From positions 16,427,917 through 16,491,916 of the forward strand of contig NC_092571.1 of assembly GCF_037975245.1 (NCBI RefSeq): DNA of 64,000 nt. Direction: 5' to 3'. This document shows, piece after piece, positions 50,311-60,681 of this stretch (position 1 is the stretch's first letter; each line of letters begins with the position of its first letter). A program made the position numbers and the translations under genes. This DNA is from Apostichopus japonicus. Lineage: Eukaryota > Echinodermata > Holothuroidea > Aspidochirotida > Stichopodidae. The notes under the pieces are model-generated. The model was given only the letters and a program-made list of their open reading frames with translations, had not been told where the DNA came from and ran no database searches.

Positions 50311-50866
50311 GGATGGGACCTTAAAATTGGGAAATTGCTTTTGTCAATTGCTACAAATTTGGCAACAATATTTTTAGTCCGTGGAAGTTATTTTTGAGGA
50401 GGGAGCCCCAAGGTTAAAGGGAAAATACCTGAGAATAAAAAAATGTCCTTTTTTAAAGTTTTCCAGCCAGCTACAAAATGATATTAATCATTATGCTGAA
50501 GGGGTGAATGCCCAGATTCATAGAATAGTGGGAAGGGAAGGGGGGGGGTGCAGAAAGGGGGTGTCAGAGGCCATTCTTTAAGATGTGGGATGCAATTCCC
50601 GGAGATCAGGAATTTGGATCATAAAAAAGAAGAAGAAGTAAAATAAATAGTAATATCAATTAAAGGATCAAGACTAACATTAAAAACAGAAGTTGTTTTT
50701 TTCTTCAAAAAAATGTTCCAAATGCTCTTCAATGAAATTTTTGTTCTGCTTTCCTTCTTTATTGGTTTCTTTTTTATTTTATTCATTGTTTCCTTCTCTA
50801 TTGTTTCATGTTTCTTCATTGCTTTTTTAATTGATTTTTTAAAACTTTTATCCCTATTGTTTTTAG

Positions 50867-51156
50867 GTGACGAAGATTCCGCGAACGAAGAAAACATTGT
50901 CTCCAATGGGGAGATAGACGAGGATAAGCAAGAGACCACCCGGTATTCAGGAGGACTTGGCCCTCTTGCCCCACCGGAGGACATAGACTTACCCCCAGAG
51001 TTTGAGCTCAGGGAGAGCCAGAGACATCAAGGTCATCTCGGAGTCTTTTCTCTGGTGAACATACCAGAGGGGACCGCGTTCACGACGAGAGGGACGTCAC
51101 CCGCCGTGGAGGATTTGAACCGTTACCAATACAGCCAGATATCGGATCACTTTAGC
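50867..51156 (+). CDS. PRDM3/PRDM16 orthologue, coding exon 2 (start of PR/SET domain)
   Basis: The exon is 290 nt. It follows a T-rich tract ending TTTTTAG, and its first two bases (GT) complete the split Gly codon of exon 1. Numbering the joined protein, residues 14-42 are acidic and polar (DEDSANEEN... to ...RYSGG). Residues 43-63 contain APPEDIDLPPEFELRES, matching the vertebrate MECOM/PRDM16 segment IPDDIPIPAEFELRES that opens the PR domain. Residues 69-78 (HLGVFSLVNI) correspond to GLGIWTKRKI. The end (RYQYSQISDHFS, to residue 109) is more divergent. The donor AGC|GTGAGT is on a codon boundary (phase 0). PR domains of this family are SET-related and act on histone H3K9 in mammals; this part is only the N-terminal strand region and holds no catalytic centre by itself. 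An apparent longer frame from 50713 is the intron's polypyrimidine tract translated as a Phe/Leu-rich run. The GAG of PGAGLG in vertebrates is QGH here, an unusual change. Confidence 0.92.
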
Positions 51157-51419
51157 GTGAGTAAAACAGCTCATTTTTTTTTCTTTTTTTTTTAATTTCC
51201 GTACTTGTAACTAACACAGAGATTTTTGGAAAATAAGATTACAGAATTGAATGAATAAACCAGGTTGCTTCTTCAGCTCTCTGAGCAATTGATGTCAAAA
51301 TTCATATTAAATAGAAATATGGGAAGAATAGTCAAAGTCTTATCAATAAACAAAAAAAAATATGCGAAGAATGTTGGAATACTTGTACGGCCTGAATATC
51401 ACTCTTGTTTACTTTAATA

Positions 51420-51434
51420 TTAGAGGGCGCTGTT
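51420..51434 (+). promoter_or_regulatory. CTCF-like motif after exon 2
   Basis: ATTAGAGGGCGCT fits ASYAGRKGGCRSY with one mismatch, about 265 bp downstream of exon 2. It is in the same orientation as the pair at 1049-1094. Confidence 0.3.
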
Positions 51435-52119
51435 TGTATTGAGGCTACTTACATTAGCAGTAATATTTGCTGTGACCATGCATTTCACATAGGCAGATAG
51501 AAGTTACCTTTTATCCTCTGTTATCTGTTATTGAAAAATTAACTAAAATTAAGTACAAAAATGAAATTGGGTGGATATACCATCGTTGGGCCTTGTGATA
51601 GTACACTGTAATGTGTGCATATTTGAACAATTACTACACAATAATATGAGGAAATAGTTTTTAAACTTTGCTTTAAACTTTACTGTGAAAGATAGTGCTA
51701 TAAAAAATAAGTTTTTCATGAATTAACAGAGCATTCTGGCAAATGTTTTGGGTACTTAAATGGTCACATGAAATTTAAAAAAAAGAAGTCCCTTCTCATG
51801 TGGATTGTGATTTTTTCGTTCTTTACTTCTCTTTACAACAATTCTAAAGTCATAGAATATTTCCTAAGAGACTTTGTAACAAATGTGTATGCCTCTTAGA
51901 CTTTTGCTTGAAGTTTAAAGGGACACTTTGAATGTCTCTTTTCAAGGAGCTTACTGTAAGGTTTTACTTGATGAATGTCTTTGTTGTATATCTCTGACTG
52001 TCAGTCAAGACCTTCTTATGGAAGGCTGAAACTGATCGAAAGGAGCTTTATATAATAATATGCTAAATAGCATCTAGACATTCGCAGTGATGTCTCTTAT
52101 CATTATTCTTGAAACTAAA

Positions 52120-52860
52120 TTAAAGCCTGCATACTGCTTTAAAGAGTATAGCACATAATCTTATTTGATACTGTCAATGAGGGGGGGGGGGGGTGTTAGT
52201 GTTTGTGTGATACTTGGAACTGTTTAAAACCAAAATGTTACTATAAAAGAAGTGGGAGAAGGGAATATTTCTTGTTTTTGTTATTAGTGTGATTCTTTAA
52301 ACTTGAATCCCAGAATGCTGCTTTAAAGGTGTTTAGAATATAGTTTTCTTTTCATATACTGTCCATGTTGTGTGCGTTTCTTAGTGTAATGCTTAAACGT
52401 AATGAAACCCAACATGTCACTTTAAAGGAGTGTAGCATATAGTGTTCTTTGATACTATCAATGGTGTGTATACATGTTAGTGTGTTGCTTAATACTAAGC
52501 TTAATGAAACCCAACATGTTACTTTAAAGGAGTGTAGCATAAAGTCTTCTTTGATACTGTCAATGGTGTGCATACCTCGTAGTGTGTTGCTTATTAAGCT
52601 GAATAAAACCCTACATATTACTTTAAAGGAGTGTAGCATATATTTTTGTTTGATGCTGTCAATGGTGTGTATACCTCTTAGTATGATGCTTAGTAAACTT
52701 ATGAAACCCTACATGTTGCTTTAAAGGAGTGTACAGTATGTTCTTGTGCATAATACGGCCAATGTTATGTAAGCCTTCTTAGTACAATTCTTTGTAGCTG
52801 AATTAAACCCTGAAAGGTCCTTTAAAGGATCTTTTCAAAAATTGTTTTTGCGACACATAG
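52120..52860. repeat. Degenerate tandem array, period about 105 bp
   Basis: Six to seven units share CTTTAAAGGAGTGTAGCATA, TTTGATACTGTCAATGGTGT and TAATGAAACCCAACATGTTA-type blocks. The central four are clear and the outer ones strongly decayed, with a G14 insertion in the leftmost. Short frames on both strands (TIDSIKE and ILSMVCI repeats) are read-through. Confidence 0.85.
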
Positions 52861-53460
52861 TCAATGGTGCGTGCACATATATATATCCCATATTTTTCAT
52901 AACTTTAATTTGGACAAATCTCTGAATTTTCTTATAAAATTAGGATGAAATATTCCCAAGTCTAGACTCTGTAATATCATCTAACCTTTCCTTCAACCCA
53001 TCAACACCAGTTTTTCAAATTCTGATATATCAATTTTTTTTCACATTTTTTGGGGAGCGATTTGATAAATAAAAGGTAATAAAAAAAAAATTGTATAGAT
53101 GGTACTGCAATATCTTCATCCATTGAGATACCTCTCCTTGAGGCTGACATGCACTAAAGACGTCCTGATAAACTTTAACCAAGATGTCAGCTACTTCAGC
53201 CCATCTCGTTTGCTGATGCCAAAAGGAGAGGCAGGTTTGGATACTGGATGACTGATACTAGTGTCATTTGAATGTGATAAAATAATCAAAGAATCTTCAC
53301 CCCAAATTAGCCCTTGCCATGTTTACAGACAAGGCCCTACTCCACGCATCGACTGAACGTGACTGCTTCCAAGCGAGATACACAAAACACAAAAACGATA
53401 AGAATTCAAAGAAACAAAAGAAACAAAACAAAGATGAAGAAAACATAAAGCATAGAAATA

Positions 53461-53510
53461 AAATTTGTTCCTTATGTGTTACAGCGCTGTAACACATAAG
53501 GAACAAATTT
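53461..53510. repeat. Perfect 50-bp palindrome without spacer
   Basis: The left arm 53461-53485 (starting AAATTTGTTCCTTATG, ending GTTACAGC) is the exact reverse complement of 53486-53510, meeting at GC|GC. The complementarity stops abruptly at both outer edges. Perfect spacerless inverted repeats of this length are uncommon and unstable in cloning. It could be a real cruciform-forming site, a recent inverted duplication, or a read or assembly artefact. Confidence 0.95.
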
Positions 53511-54323
53511 AAAGTTTTTCTTCTCATTGGTATAAGGAAGAGGGAGCTTTGTGGAGGGAGTGAAGGGGTGTGGCAGTGGGTGGGGGGGGGTTAGAATTAG
53601 GGTACAGACAAATCGTGCTGTTTAAAGCTGTTTTACTCTGTGTTGGACATGTTATTCTGTGTCATTCTAATCAAACCATGTGATATGAATTCACTGATAA
53701 CCGGATACCGCTGTATAACCAAGAGTGCTTTTGTAGTTAACAACTATCTGGCAGAGCGGTTAATCAATGAAGTTATTAACCGGGTAAGCTAACAAAGACC
53801 CCATTTTATGTGATGCTTTATCTTTAGGTTAGCAAACCTTTGAAACTTTTACTGTGTATTTCCAGGAATCCTGGTACCTAAGTCATTCAGGAGAAATTTG
53901 AATTAGGCTCCCCCCTTCCCCTTCCCCTTCACCCCCCTTTAAAATTCTGTTCATGTATAGCAAGGTGTTATATTTGGATCAATTGTGATTTTATTTCTTT
54001 TGTAAAATTCTAATTATTTTGGTTCAAACGGTCAACCAAATTCAGGCAAAGAGCCAACCCTCTCCAATCTTTAAAGACTGAATTAATAGTGCTTACAATT
54101 TTTAAACCTCAAAACTTCTAAATACTAGAACTAAGTTGTCAGATTACTTTCAAGCACTAAAATGAGGTTAACTATTTTTATTTATTTTATTTTTTTAATA
54201 TCAGTACTGTATGTTAAACTTTTTGTACATTATAAACCATTTAGACAGTCTGTTTGACCAGCTTTTAGATCAAATTATCTGCTGATAAATGTGCAAAAGT
54301 TAATCTTTTTGATAATGGTACAC

Positions 54324-54648
54324 CATCACGACAGGCGCGTAGCGAGGAATTTGACAAGGGATGGCGAACCTGTAGGCTAGTGATCAGAGCCATAGATTCG
54401 ACATTGCAAACTACCAAAGCGTAGCGCCATCATGGGTTGGCGCGAAGCATCCAAGAAAGTTTTGGCCAAATGCCTCCCAGATCGCTGGAAATGGCACTTC
54501 CCAGGCCTTGTAAGTTGCATCTTAGCATTTTCTCTTTTTTTTTTCCCCTCTTTACTAGCGATATCATAAAAATATTAAAACAATTTTTTTTAAATATGCT
54601 CAAGGGGGGGCAGCTGCCCCCTTCGCCCCCCCTTGCTACGCGCCTGGT
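54324..54648. mobile_element. Probable TIR element in an 11-bp direct repeat
   Basis: CAGGCGCGTAGCGAGG (54332-54347) and CCTTGCTACGCGCCTG (54631-54646) are inverted repeats with one mismatch. The 11-bp word TAATGGTACAC occurs on both sides (54313-54323 and 54649-54659), which looks like a target duplication. It is offset unequally from the TIRs (8 bases left, 2 right), so the true ends are uncertain. The internal GGGGGGGCAGCTGCCCCC motif near the right end resembles sequence common in marine-invertebrate MITEs. There is no transposase. Confidence 0.65.
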
Positions 54649-55364
54649 TAATGGTACACATCGCAATCGCTCATCAACCTTTGACCTGATCATGTGTAGT
54701 TTCCACTCCCTTCCCGAGGGACTCCTGATACCTCACTTGATGTTACATCATCATGATCATACGGTTTCAGTCTCGATGTAAATTAAGAGGACTTGGGTGG
54801 ATCAAGAGTGGATCAAGTTGGTTGGTTTTCTAGCCCAGGCTCTTCTTCCAATCTTGGGTGAATTTTCTAAAAATAGTTACATGGAAGAACATCTCTTCAC
54901 AGATAGTTGACAAGATGGTTTGTCTGGAGGATGCCATGGCGATGATTAATTCTCCAAGAATGTTTCTTGTAACTGATCAAAACTTCAAAAGTTTGGTTTA
55001 CAGGGAAAGTGAGATAAATTAGGGTACTTCTGAGTTTTATCTCTTTTGATTTTTTACCAGAGGAAATATTTTTTTTTTTAAGTATTAACCTTTTTCACTT
55101 TCATAGCAAAAGTGGCTGTGTGCATGATAAGATAATGTAAGTGGGATAATGATACTGTGAAACTGTTATGTCAAAGGTCATGATTCATATTAAAGTAAAG
55201 TAAGAAAAAATGTCAGCCATATGGAAATAATCCACCCTCCCCATCAATGTTAAGTATCAAACATTTTTCTACATTTTGGGTAACAAAGAATTTCCTTATA
55301 TATAGGAAGCTTCATGAATTGTCAATTTTGGAGCTGGATGTTTGGGAAAGTTAAATTGACATAC

Positions 55365-55385
55365 GGGGGGGGGGGGGGGGGGGGG
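55365..55385. repeat. G21 homopolymer
   Basis: A run of 21 uninterrupted G residues, the longest of many G/C runs in the window. Its true length is uncertain given normal sequencing error in such runs. Confidence 0.9.
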
Positions 55386-56439
55386 TCAGGTGTCAGTAAA
55401 TTGGAAAATTTATTGTAATTTTCGATTGATAAAAGATATGAGATGGGTATCATGCTATCATTTGATATTTTAGATTTGAAACTGACTTTCTAGAAGACAA
55501 AATTTTCCTTGACAGATTAAGTGTTACTCTGCCATTGTCCATTGCCACAATGGTAAACGCTTGGGTTCACTATTATATAATTGTGTTTACTTTTAACACA
55601 AATCTATTTTCTGGAGTTTAAAACAAAATATGGAGAGTGTAGTCGAAATTAGAATTTTCTCTCAAACTATAGTGAGATATTAAGTAATTGCTGTTAGCCT
55701 TTAGTGTACCAATGTGTAGTGCTGAATTGATGTTGTACATTAATTCTCAATGTTGGATATGGTGGAAGGTAAGGGAAGGGGAGGGGTAGATGAGAGGTAG
55801 TTAGGATGAGTGAGAGATGGCAGGGGATGAGGGGGTGGGGGGAGATTAAAGCATTGGAAACAATTTGTTTTGAAAAAAAGTTTGCAGATCTGAATGTAAT
55901 TTGCCAAAAATGCATAATAGTATTCTTCAGCTTATCGAAGGTATCACTGCTGTGTTCCACAGTTCCACTTCCCAAATATCTCATCCTTACACCACTTCCC
56001 AATCCCGTCCCCCCCCCCCCCCACATTCCCTGCACTACGTTCTTGAAATTTTCCATGTACATAAAGCTTGTCAGTATTTTCTTTATTTTTTAATTATGAA
56101 GAATAGTAAAAAAAAAACCCAAGGAATAACAAATGGAGAGGAAAAGAAAAAAGACTTGAAAGCATAGAAAATGGAAATAAGTGGACTTGATTATAAAGGG
56201 TATTATTTTCATTTTCCAGGGTCAACCCTCTCTCCCAGTGCTTCTCCACCCCTCCTCTCCTCTCCCCTCATGCCATCCCTCCTTTCCCAACTAATACGAA
56301 AATAGATCTTTCCCTCCTATTCTTTTTTTGTCCTGGCAATCTTGAAAGGAAGGAATCTCTAATCAAGCACTTTGACAGGAGTTGAAGTAATGTTTGTATC
56401 CATGACCTTGACTCAAGTAAATAGAGCGGAATCGTTGCT

Positions 56440-56660
56440 AAAATAAGTAAAGTTTGCTTTAATTGCTAAGCAAAGCTTGGGTGTGATCCCAATGTGTGTA
56501 TTGGAACAGAATAAGGGCCTCTCTATCTCCAGGTTTGTTCCGTTGAAATAATTACGACAAGTAAATCAAACTGCCGAGAATCAATTGTGACGTCAAAGAA
56601 GAGAGACGCAAATTTGACAAGAAATTTCAGTCCGTTTCGGAGATTAGTATCCCTCGATCT
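56440..56660. promoter_or_regulatory. Complex block in intron 2 with homeodomain and CRE words (candidate enhancer)
   Basis: A repeat-free block with AATAATTAC (56547-56555), GTAAATCAAA (forkhead-like, from 56561) and an exact CREB/ATF octamer TGACGTCA (56588-56595) within 50 bp. The clustering is suggestive but has no statistical support here. Confidence 0.3.
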
Positions 56661-57610
56661 ACCCCCCCCCCCTCTTCCTTTCTTCCAGCCATGCTTTCAT
56701 ACTTACATCACATAAGATCTGTTAAGGTTAAGATTTAAATTTGGTCCACTGAGAAATTAATATCATGATATTAATGGAAGTGGTTTTAAAATATTTTTTA
56801 AAGATAAAAAAAAGGACTACTAAACATAATCCCTACTCATTTGAATCCACCAAATTAGCACCAAAGATTCCATGAAATAAGGCAAAATTTTCAAACTTGT
56901 TTTCATTTAACAAAAAAAAAAGTGTACAAATATTTCATGAAATTTATAGCACTCATGCAAAAAAAGGCTTCTGTCCTCGTCTTGGACTAAACGGTTCATA
57001 AAAAACTCGCTAATTAATACTGGCTAACCATTTTGTAACGAATTAACATTTCTCATTTGCATATGTGAATATTAATACATGGTTTGGCCATTGTGATGCA
57101 AAGTTGGAATACAACATACCTGTATAACTTTAAGCTAAGGTTATAAAACTAGTTTTTTTTATCATTTTTTTATTTATTTTTTTATTTGTATTTTATATAT
57201 TAAGACCTAAATACTTTATCCAGAAAAGGAGGGCAATGGATAAATATGGCCAGACCTAAATAATATTACCAAAAAATAGGGTTATTATTGAGTAAGGCCA
57301 CAGGTGAAGGAATAACAGTGGTCATAAGGGAATAGGATTCTTTAATAGGAGGATGCTTCCATGTCAGATTCTATTTGGTTTGAAATCTGTTTAAGAGGGT
57401 CAATGAATAAGTTTAACCCTATCAAAGACCCCCTACATCATGAAAACTTGTTTAATATGCTTTAAGTTGATCGAAGCACAGGCAGGGAAGATGTAGAAGA
57501 AAGCCAAACAAAATAAAAATAACAGGCAAGGAAACAGAAGACATTAGATCTGTATACATAAAGCTTGTGTGTATGCAAAAGACAAAAATCTGTATGTCTT
57601 AATGATCTGC

Positions 57611-57946
57611 TATTGGCTCCAATTATAGCACGCTTTAGCTAGGAAAGTTTTGTGATTACGTAATAGACCTGCCACGGTGGTCAATCGACCTGCAGGCTCT
57701 ACAATTTAGCCTGCATAGCTTCTTAACACTATTAGGCTCTTTGTGTAAACACTGTGTGGAAATATGTTCATGTCTACAGTGTAGTTAATCAAACAGCGTT
57801 CACACAAAGACCCTCATACAAGAAGAAATATGTGGCAGGCGTTGCAGACTAATTGGTAAAAAGAGGTCATTTTACGACCAAGGCAGGTCAGTTACGAAAT
57901 CTCAAGAAACTTTTCAATGATAGCGTGCTATAGTTGGAGTCTATTA
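57611..57946. mobile_element. 336-bp foldback (MITE-like) element
   Basis: The two halves are imperfect reverse complements over nearly their whole length. Examples are TATAGCACGC near both ends, GACCTGCC about 55 bp in, GCCTGC further in, and CTTTGTGTAAACACTG / CTTTGTGTGAACGCTG next to the centre. I estimate roughly 70-75% pairing by eye. A short non-paired centre lies around 57765-57785. No clear target duplication is visible. It would fold into a long hairpin if transcribed. The class is unassigned. Confidence 0.75.
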
Positions 57947-60642
57947 CAGCAGAACTTTAATGAAAGTATGAAATATAAGGAATGGATTTTGAGGGAGATT
58001 CTTCTCTGGTTGATCAAGGTCAAAAATTTCAAAGCGGGATATAAAACTGTATAATTGTAATAAACTGGCTTAATTACTAGGACAATTCTTTGGCTTTAAT
58101 AGGCCATATAATCATTAGGCGAGCTTTATACTTAAAATATTCTTTCACTTTTTTTATTCAGAAAATTAAGAAATGTCGTTACTTTACATTGAATGAGGTA
58201 AACGAAGGGAAAGAAGGGGGGGGGGGGAATTATATATCGATTTTTGACATGCAAGGTTTTTACAATTTATATATTAATATATAGAAAAAACATATCCTCC
58301 ATAAAAAGTTACAGAATTTTCTGACAAATTTATGTTGATTCTTGTAGGTATGTTTCGTATAAACATGTTAAAATGGGACAAAAACAAAAATCGATCTTGG
58401 CAGTCTTTTGACCCTGGGTTAGAAGTGAGATGTCCCTATGGTATAAGATAAGTAACATTTATCCTGTTAGTTTTAAACACATGGTACTTGAAATGGCACT
58501 GTATGGATATGATGGACATATGGTAGACGGGGAGAGTGTATGGCTACAAGTTGTCAGGGAGGAAGGGGGCGGGGAGGGGGGTGGAGGAGTTTCAGAGAGG
58601 GAAAAGTGCTAACTTTATAAACCAAGGCACAAGTTGTTTGTCTTAAGTTTCTTAACTGAACTACAATTGTATTATAATTAAGTTTATTATGTATGAGAAC
58701 AAATTTGTCAGACCCAAAGGAACCAAAAAAAATATTAATAGGAGTGTGTAGAAGCAGTATTCCCTACAATCATACTGTGGTCACTTTGATACATTTTGTG
58801 TTACCTTTTGAAATTTGTTTTAACACAAACTCTTAAAATTTAAACAGCACCCAAGCATTCAAAATAAAGTGTGGAAAATATTATTTATACCTAATCTTAA
58901 AGACGAAAGAACGATAAAACTAATAGTAATGATAAATCCTATGTAGCAGTATATAAACACCTTGGTGAATTGTTGAAAAGGATGGGGTGTCAGGGGTGGG
59001 GGGGGCGCAGTATGTCACAGATCCAACCAGTTGCTTAGTAGGCCATAGTACATTTTATCATGGACTAAGAAGTCCGTGCTCTTTCGTAGTTTTTGTAAAA
59101 AGTTTTTGAAGAAAAAAAAAAAAAAATCACTCGATGAGTGATCTTAAAGCAATCAAAGATGGGTTTGCTTGGAAATTATGGGCCTCTGTAAATTTGATTT
59201 TGCCCCAAAAAAATTAAACATGAATCTGTATTCATTTCTCAAAAAAAAAGAAGAATGGAAAAACATAAGGGAAGATAAAAGAGACACACAGAAAAAAAAA
59301 TGGAAATAAAATCTTTGACACCTGTCAGATCAATTCTATGGACCCAAATAGGTCAACTGATTGACTGACAGGCCTTGGGACAAACGGACTGACTGATCAA
59401 ATTGGTTGCACAGATCTAGACAAACAGATGACATAGGGGCCCTTGTTCCCATCCCTTTCAGAAATCTAATGGAAGAGACGAAATATTGCCAATATCACCG
59501 AGCATCACATGCAATGGAACAAGTCCCTGTTTTCTGTGTAAATTGACAATCTAAGTTTCTGAAGTGTCATCCACTTACCCCACCTTCACCCCCCCCCCCT
59601 TATCTCTCTCAATAATTCTAACTGAATATCACCTTCTTTGCGGTTCCCAACGAAACAGAACAGAAAAAGAAAAATCTATTTGCGAGACAATTTTGAATAG
59701 AACGATCCTGAATATGAAAAGAGTCTAACAATGGTGGAAAGGAAGTGCACCCAATTCGTCAACAAATTCCTGCCTTTGATCGAGGTATTGTTGAATCCTA
59801 TCCTCTTTTGAACGTGATCTCTCATAAAACAATTTTGTTATTCTGAGGAATGCATTTAAGAACTGACAGGGTTCTTTTGTCCAGCAGCTGATCGGTAGCA
59901 AACACCACTTTGTGGTATCAGAGATTACAAAAGAAGGGATGGTCTTTTTTTACCACCCGTTTGCAGTCTTTCAACCTTTCTTCTGCTATTTTTTTAACAG
60001 TGATTACTCGGTTAAGTATGGGAGACATATTGTGATTGTGAACTTGTTGTGTAGGGAGGGGGTTGTTGTATATCGATTGGAATACTTATACTGAAGTAAA
60101 AAAATTAAGTCCATATTTGGGGGGCAGGGGAATAGGAATAGGTTATATTGATACTTTTGAAGTCATTTATCTAGCAAGAGATTAACCATGCTATGGTGTG
60201 GAGAGAAGTATGAAGTCTAGTGGTGAATGGAAGGGCCGTAGCCAGTCAAAGGGTGGGTGGTGGGCGAAGGGTGCTTGGGGATTATAGGTCACATGCTCCA
60301 TGGTGACGGTGCATGAGTTTTGGCTTATGTCATACACACCTTGCATACCGGCAACAATGGAACTTTCACTACACAGATGTAGTTAAAATGATGGATATTT
60401 TATTTTATTTATTTGTTTTCCCACAAAAGTACAAAGTGGAGGGAAGTCTTCCATAAAGCTGAAAAGCTTAAGAGTGTGGAAGAAAAGAAAAAATATATAT
60501 ACACATATACATAGAAATATAAATACAAATTAAATGTTCATTACATATGTAGTAATTACATACAGATATAATTTGGTAGAAGTCAGTAACTAGCTATTAT
60601 TTCCTTACATAACCACTTCTTAAAGGATGCGACTGACTTTTT

Positions 60643-60681
60643 ACTCTTTGATAACACTCTTTGATAACACTCTTTGATAAA
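60643..60681. repeat. 13-bp triplication containing GATAA
   Basis: ACTCTTTGATAAC is repeated three times in tandem. GATAA is a GATA-factor-like word, but the repeat may be neutral. Confidence 0.7.

Larger units (their letters stand above)
9235..50866 (+). other. Intron 1 of the PRDM3/16 gene (41,632 bp)
   Basis: The intron is bounded by GTGAGT at 9235 and a polypyrimidine-rich TTTTTAG ending at 50866. It is phase 1. I found no further exon between the two recognised ones, although a small alternative exon could escape me. It holds microsatellites, minisatellites, a segmental duplication, SINE-like and hammerhead-like repeats, and several repeat-free islands of higher sequence complexity that are candidate enhancers (listed separately). 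A very long first intron between the MRSK exon and the PR-domain exon is also characteristic of the vertebrate genes. Confidence 0.8.

Noticed and set aside
50713-50865. Upstream extension of the exon-2 reading frame (Phe/Leu/Ile-rich, membrane-like)
   Set aside because: It is the polypyrimidine tract and branch region of intron 1 read as protein. The AG at 50865-50866 and the phase match with 9234 place the true exon start at 50867.
51157-51195. Downstream extension of the exon-2 frame (VSKTAHFFFF...)
   Set aside because: It passes a consensus GTGAGT donor into a T-rich intron and no longer resembles the PRDM family.
52352-52724. Repetitive frames (HSFKVTCWVSL / ILSMVCI repeats) on both strands
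   Set aside because: Read-through of the tandem array of about 105 bp.
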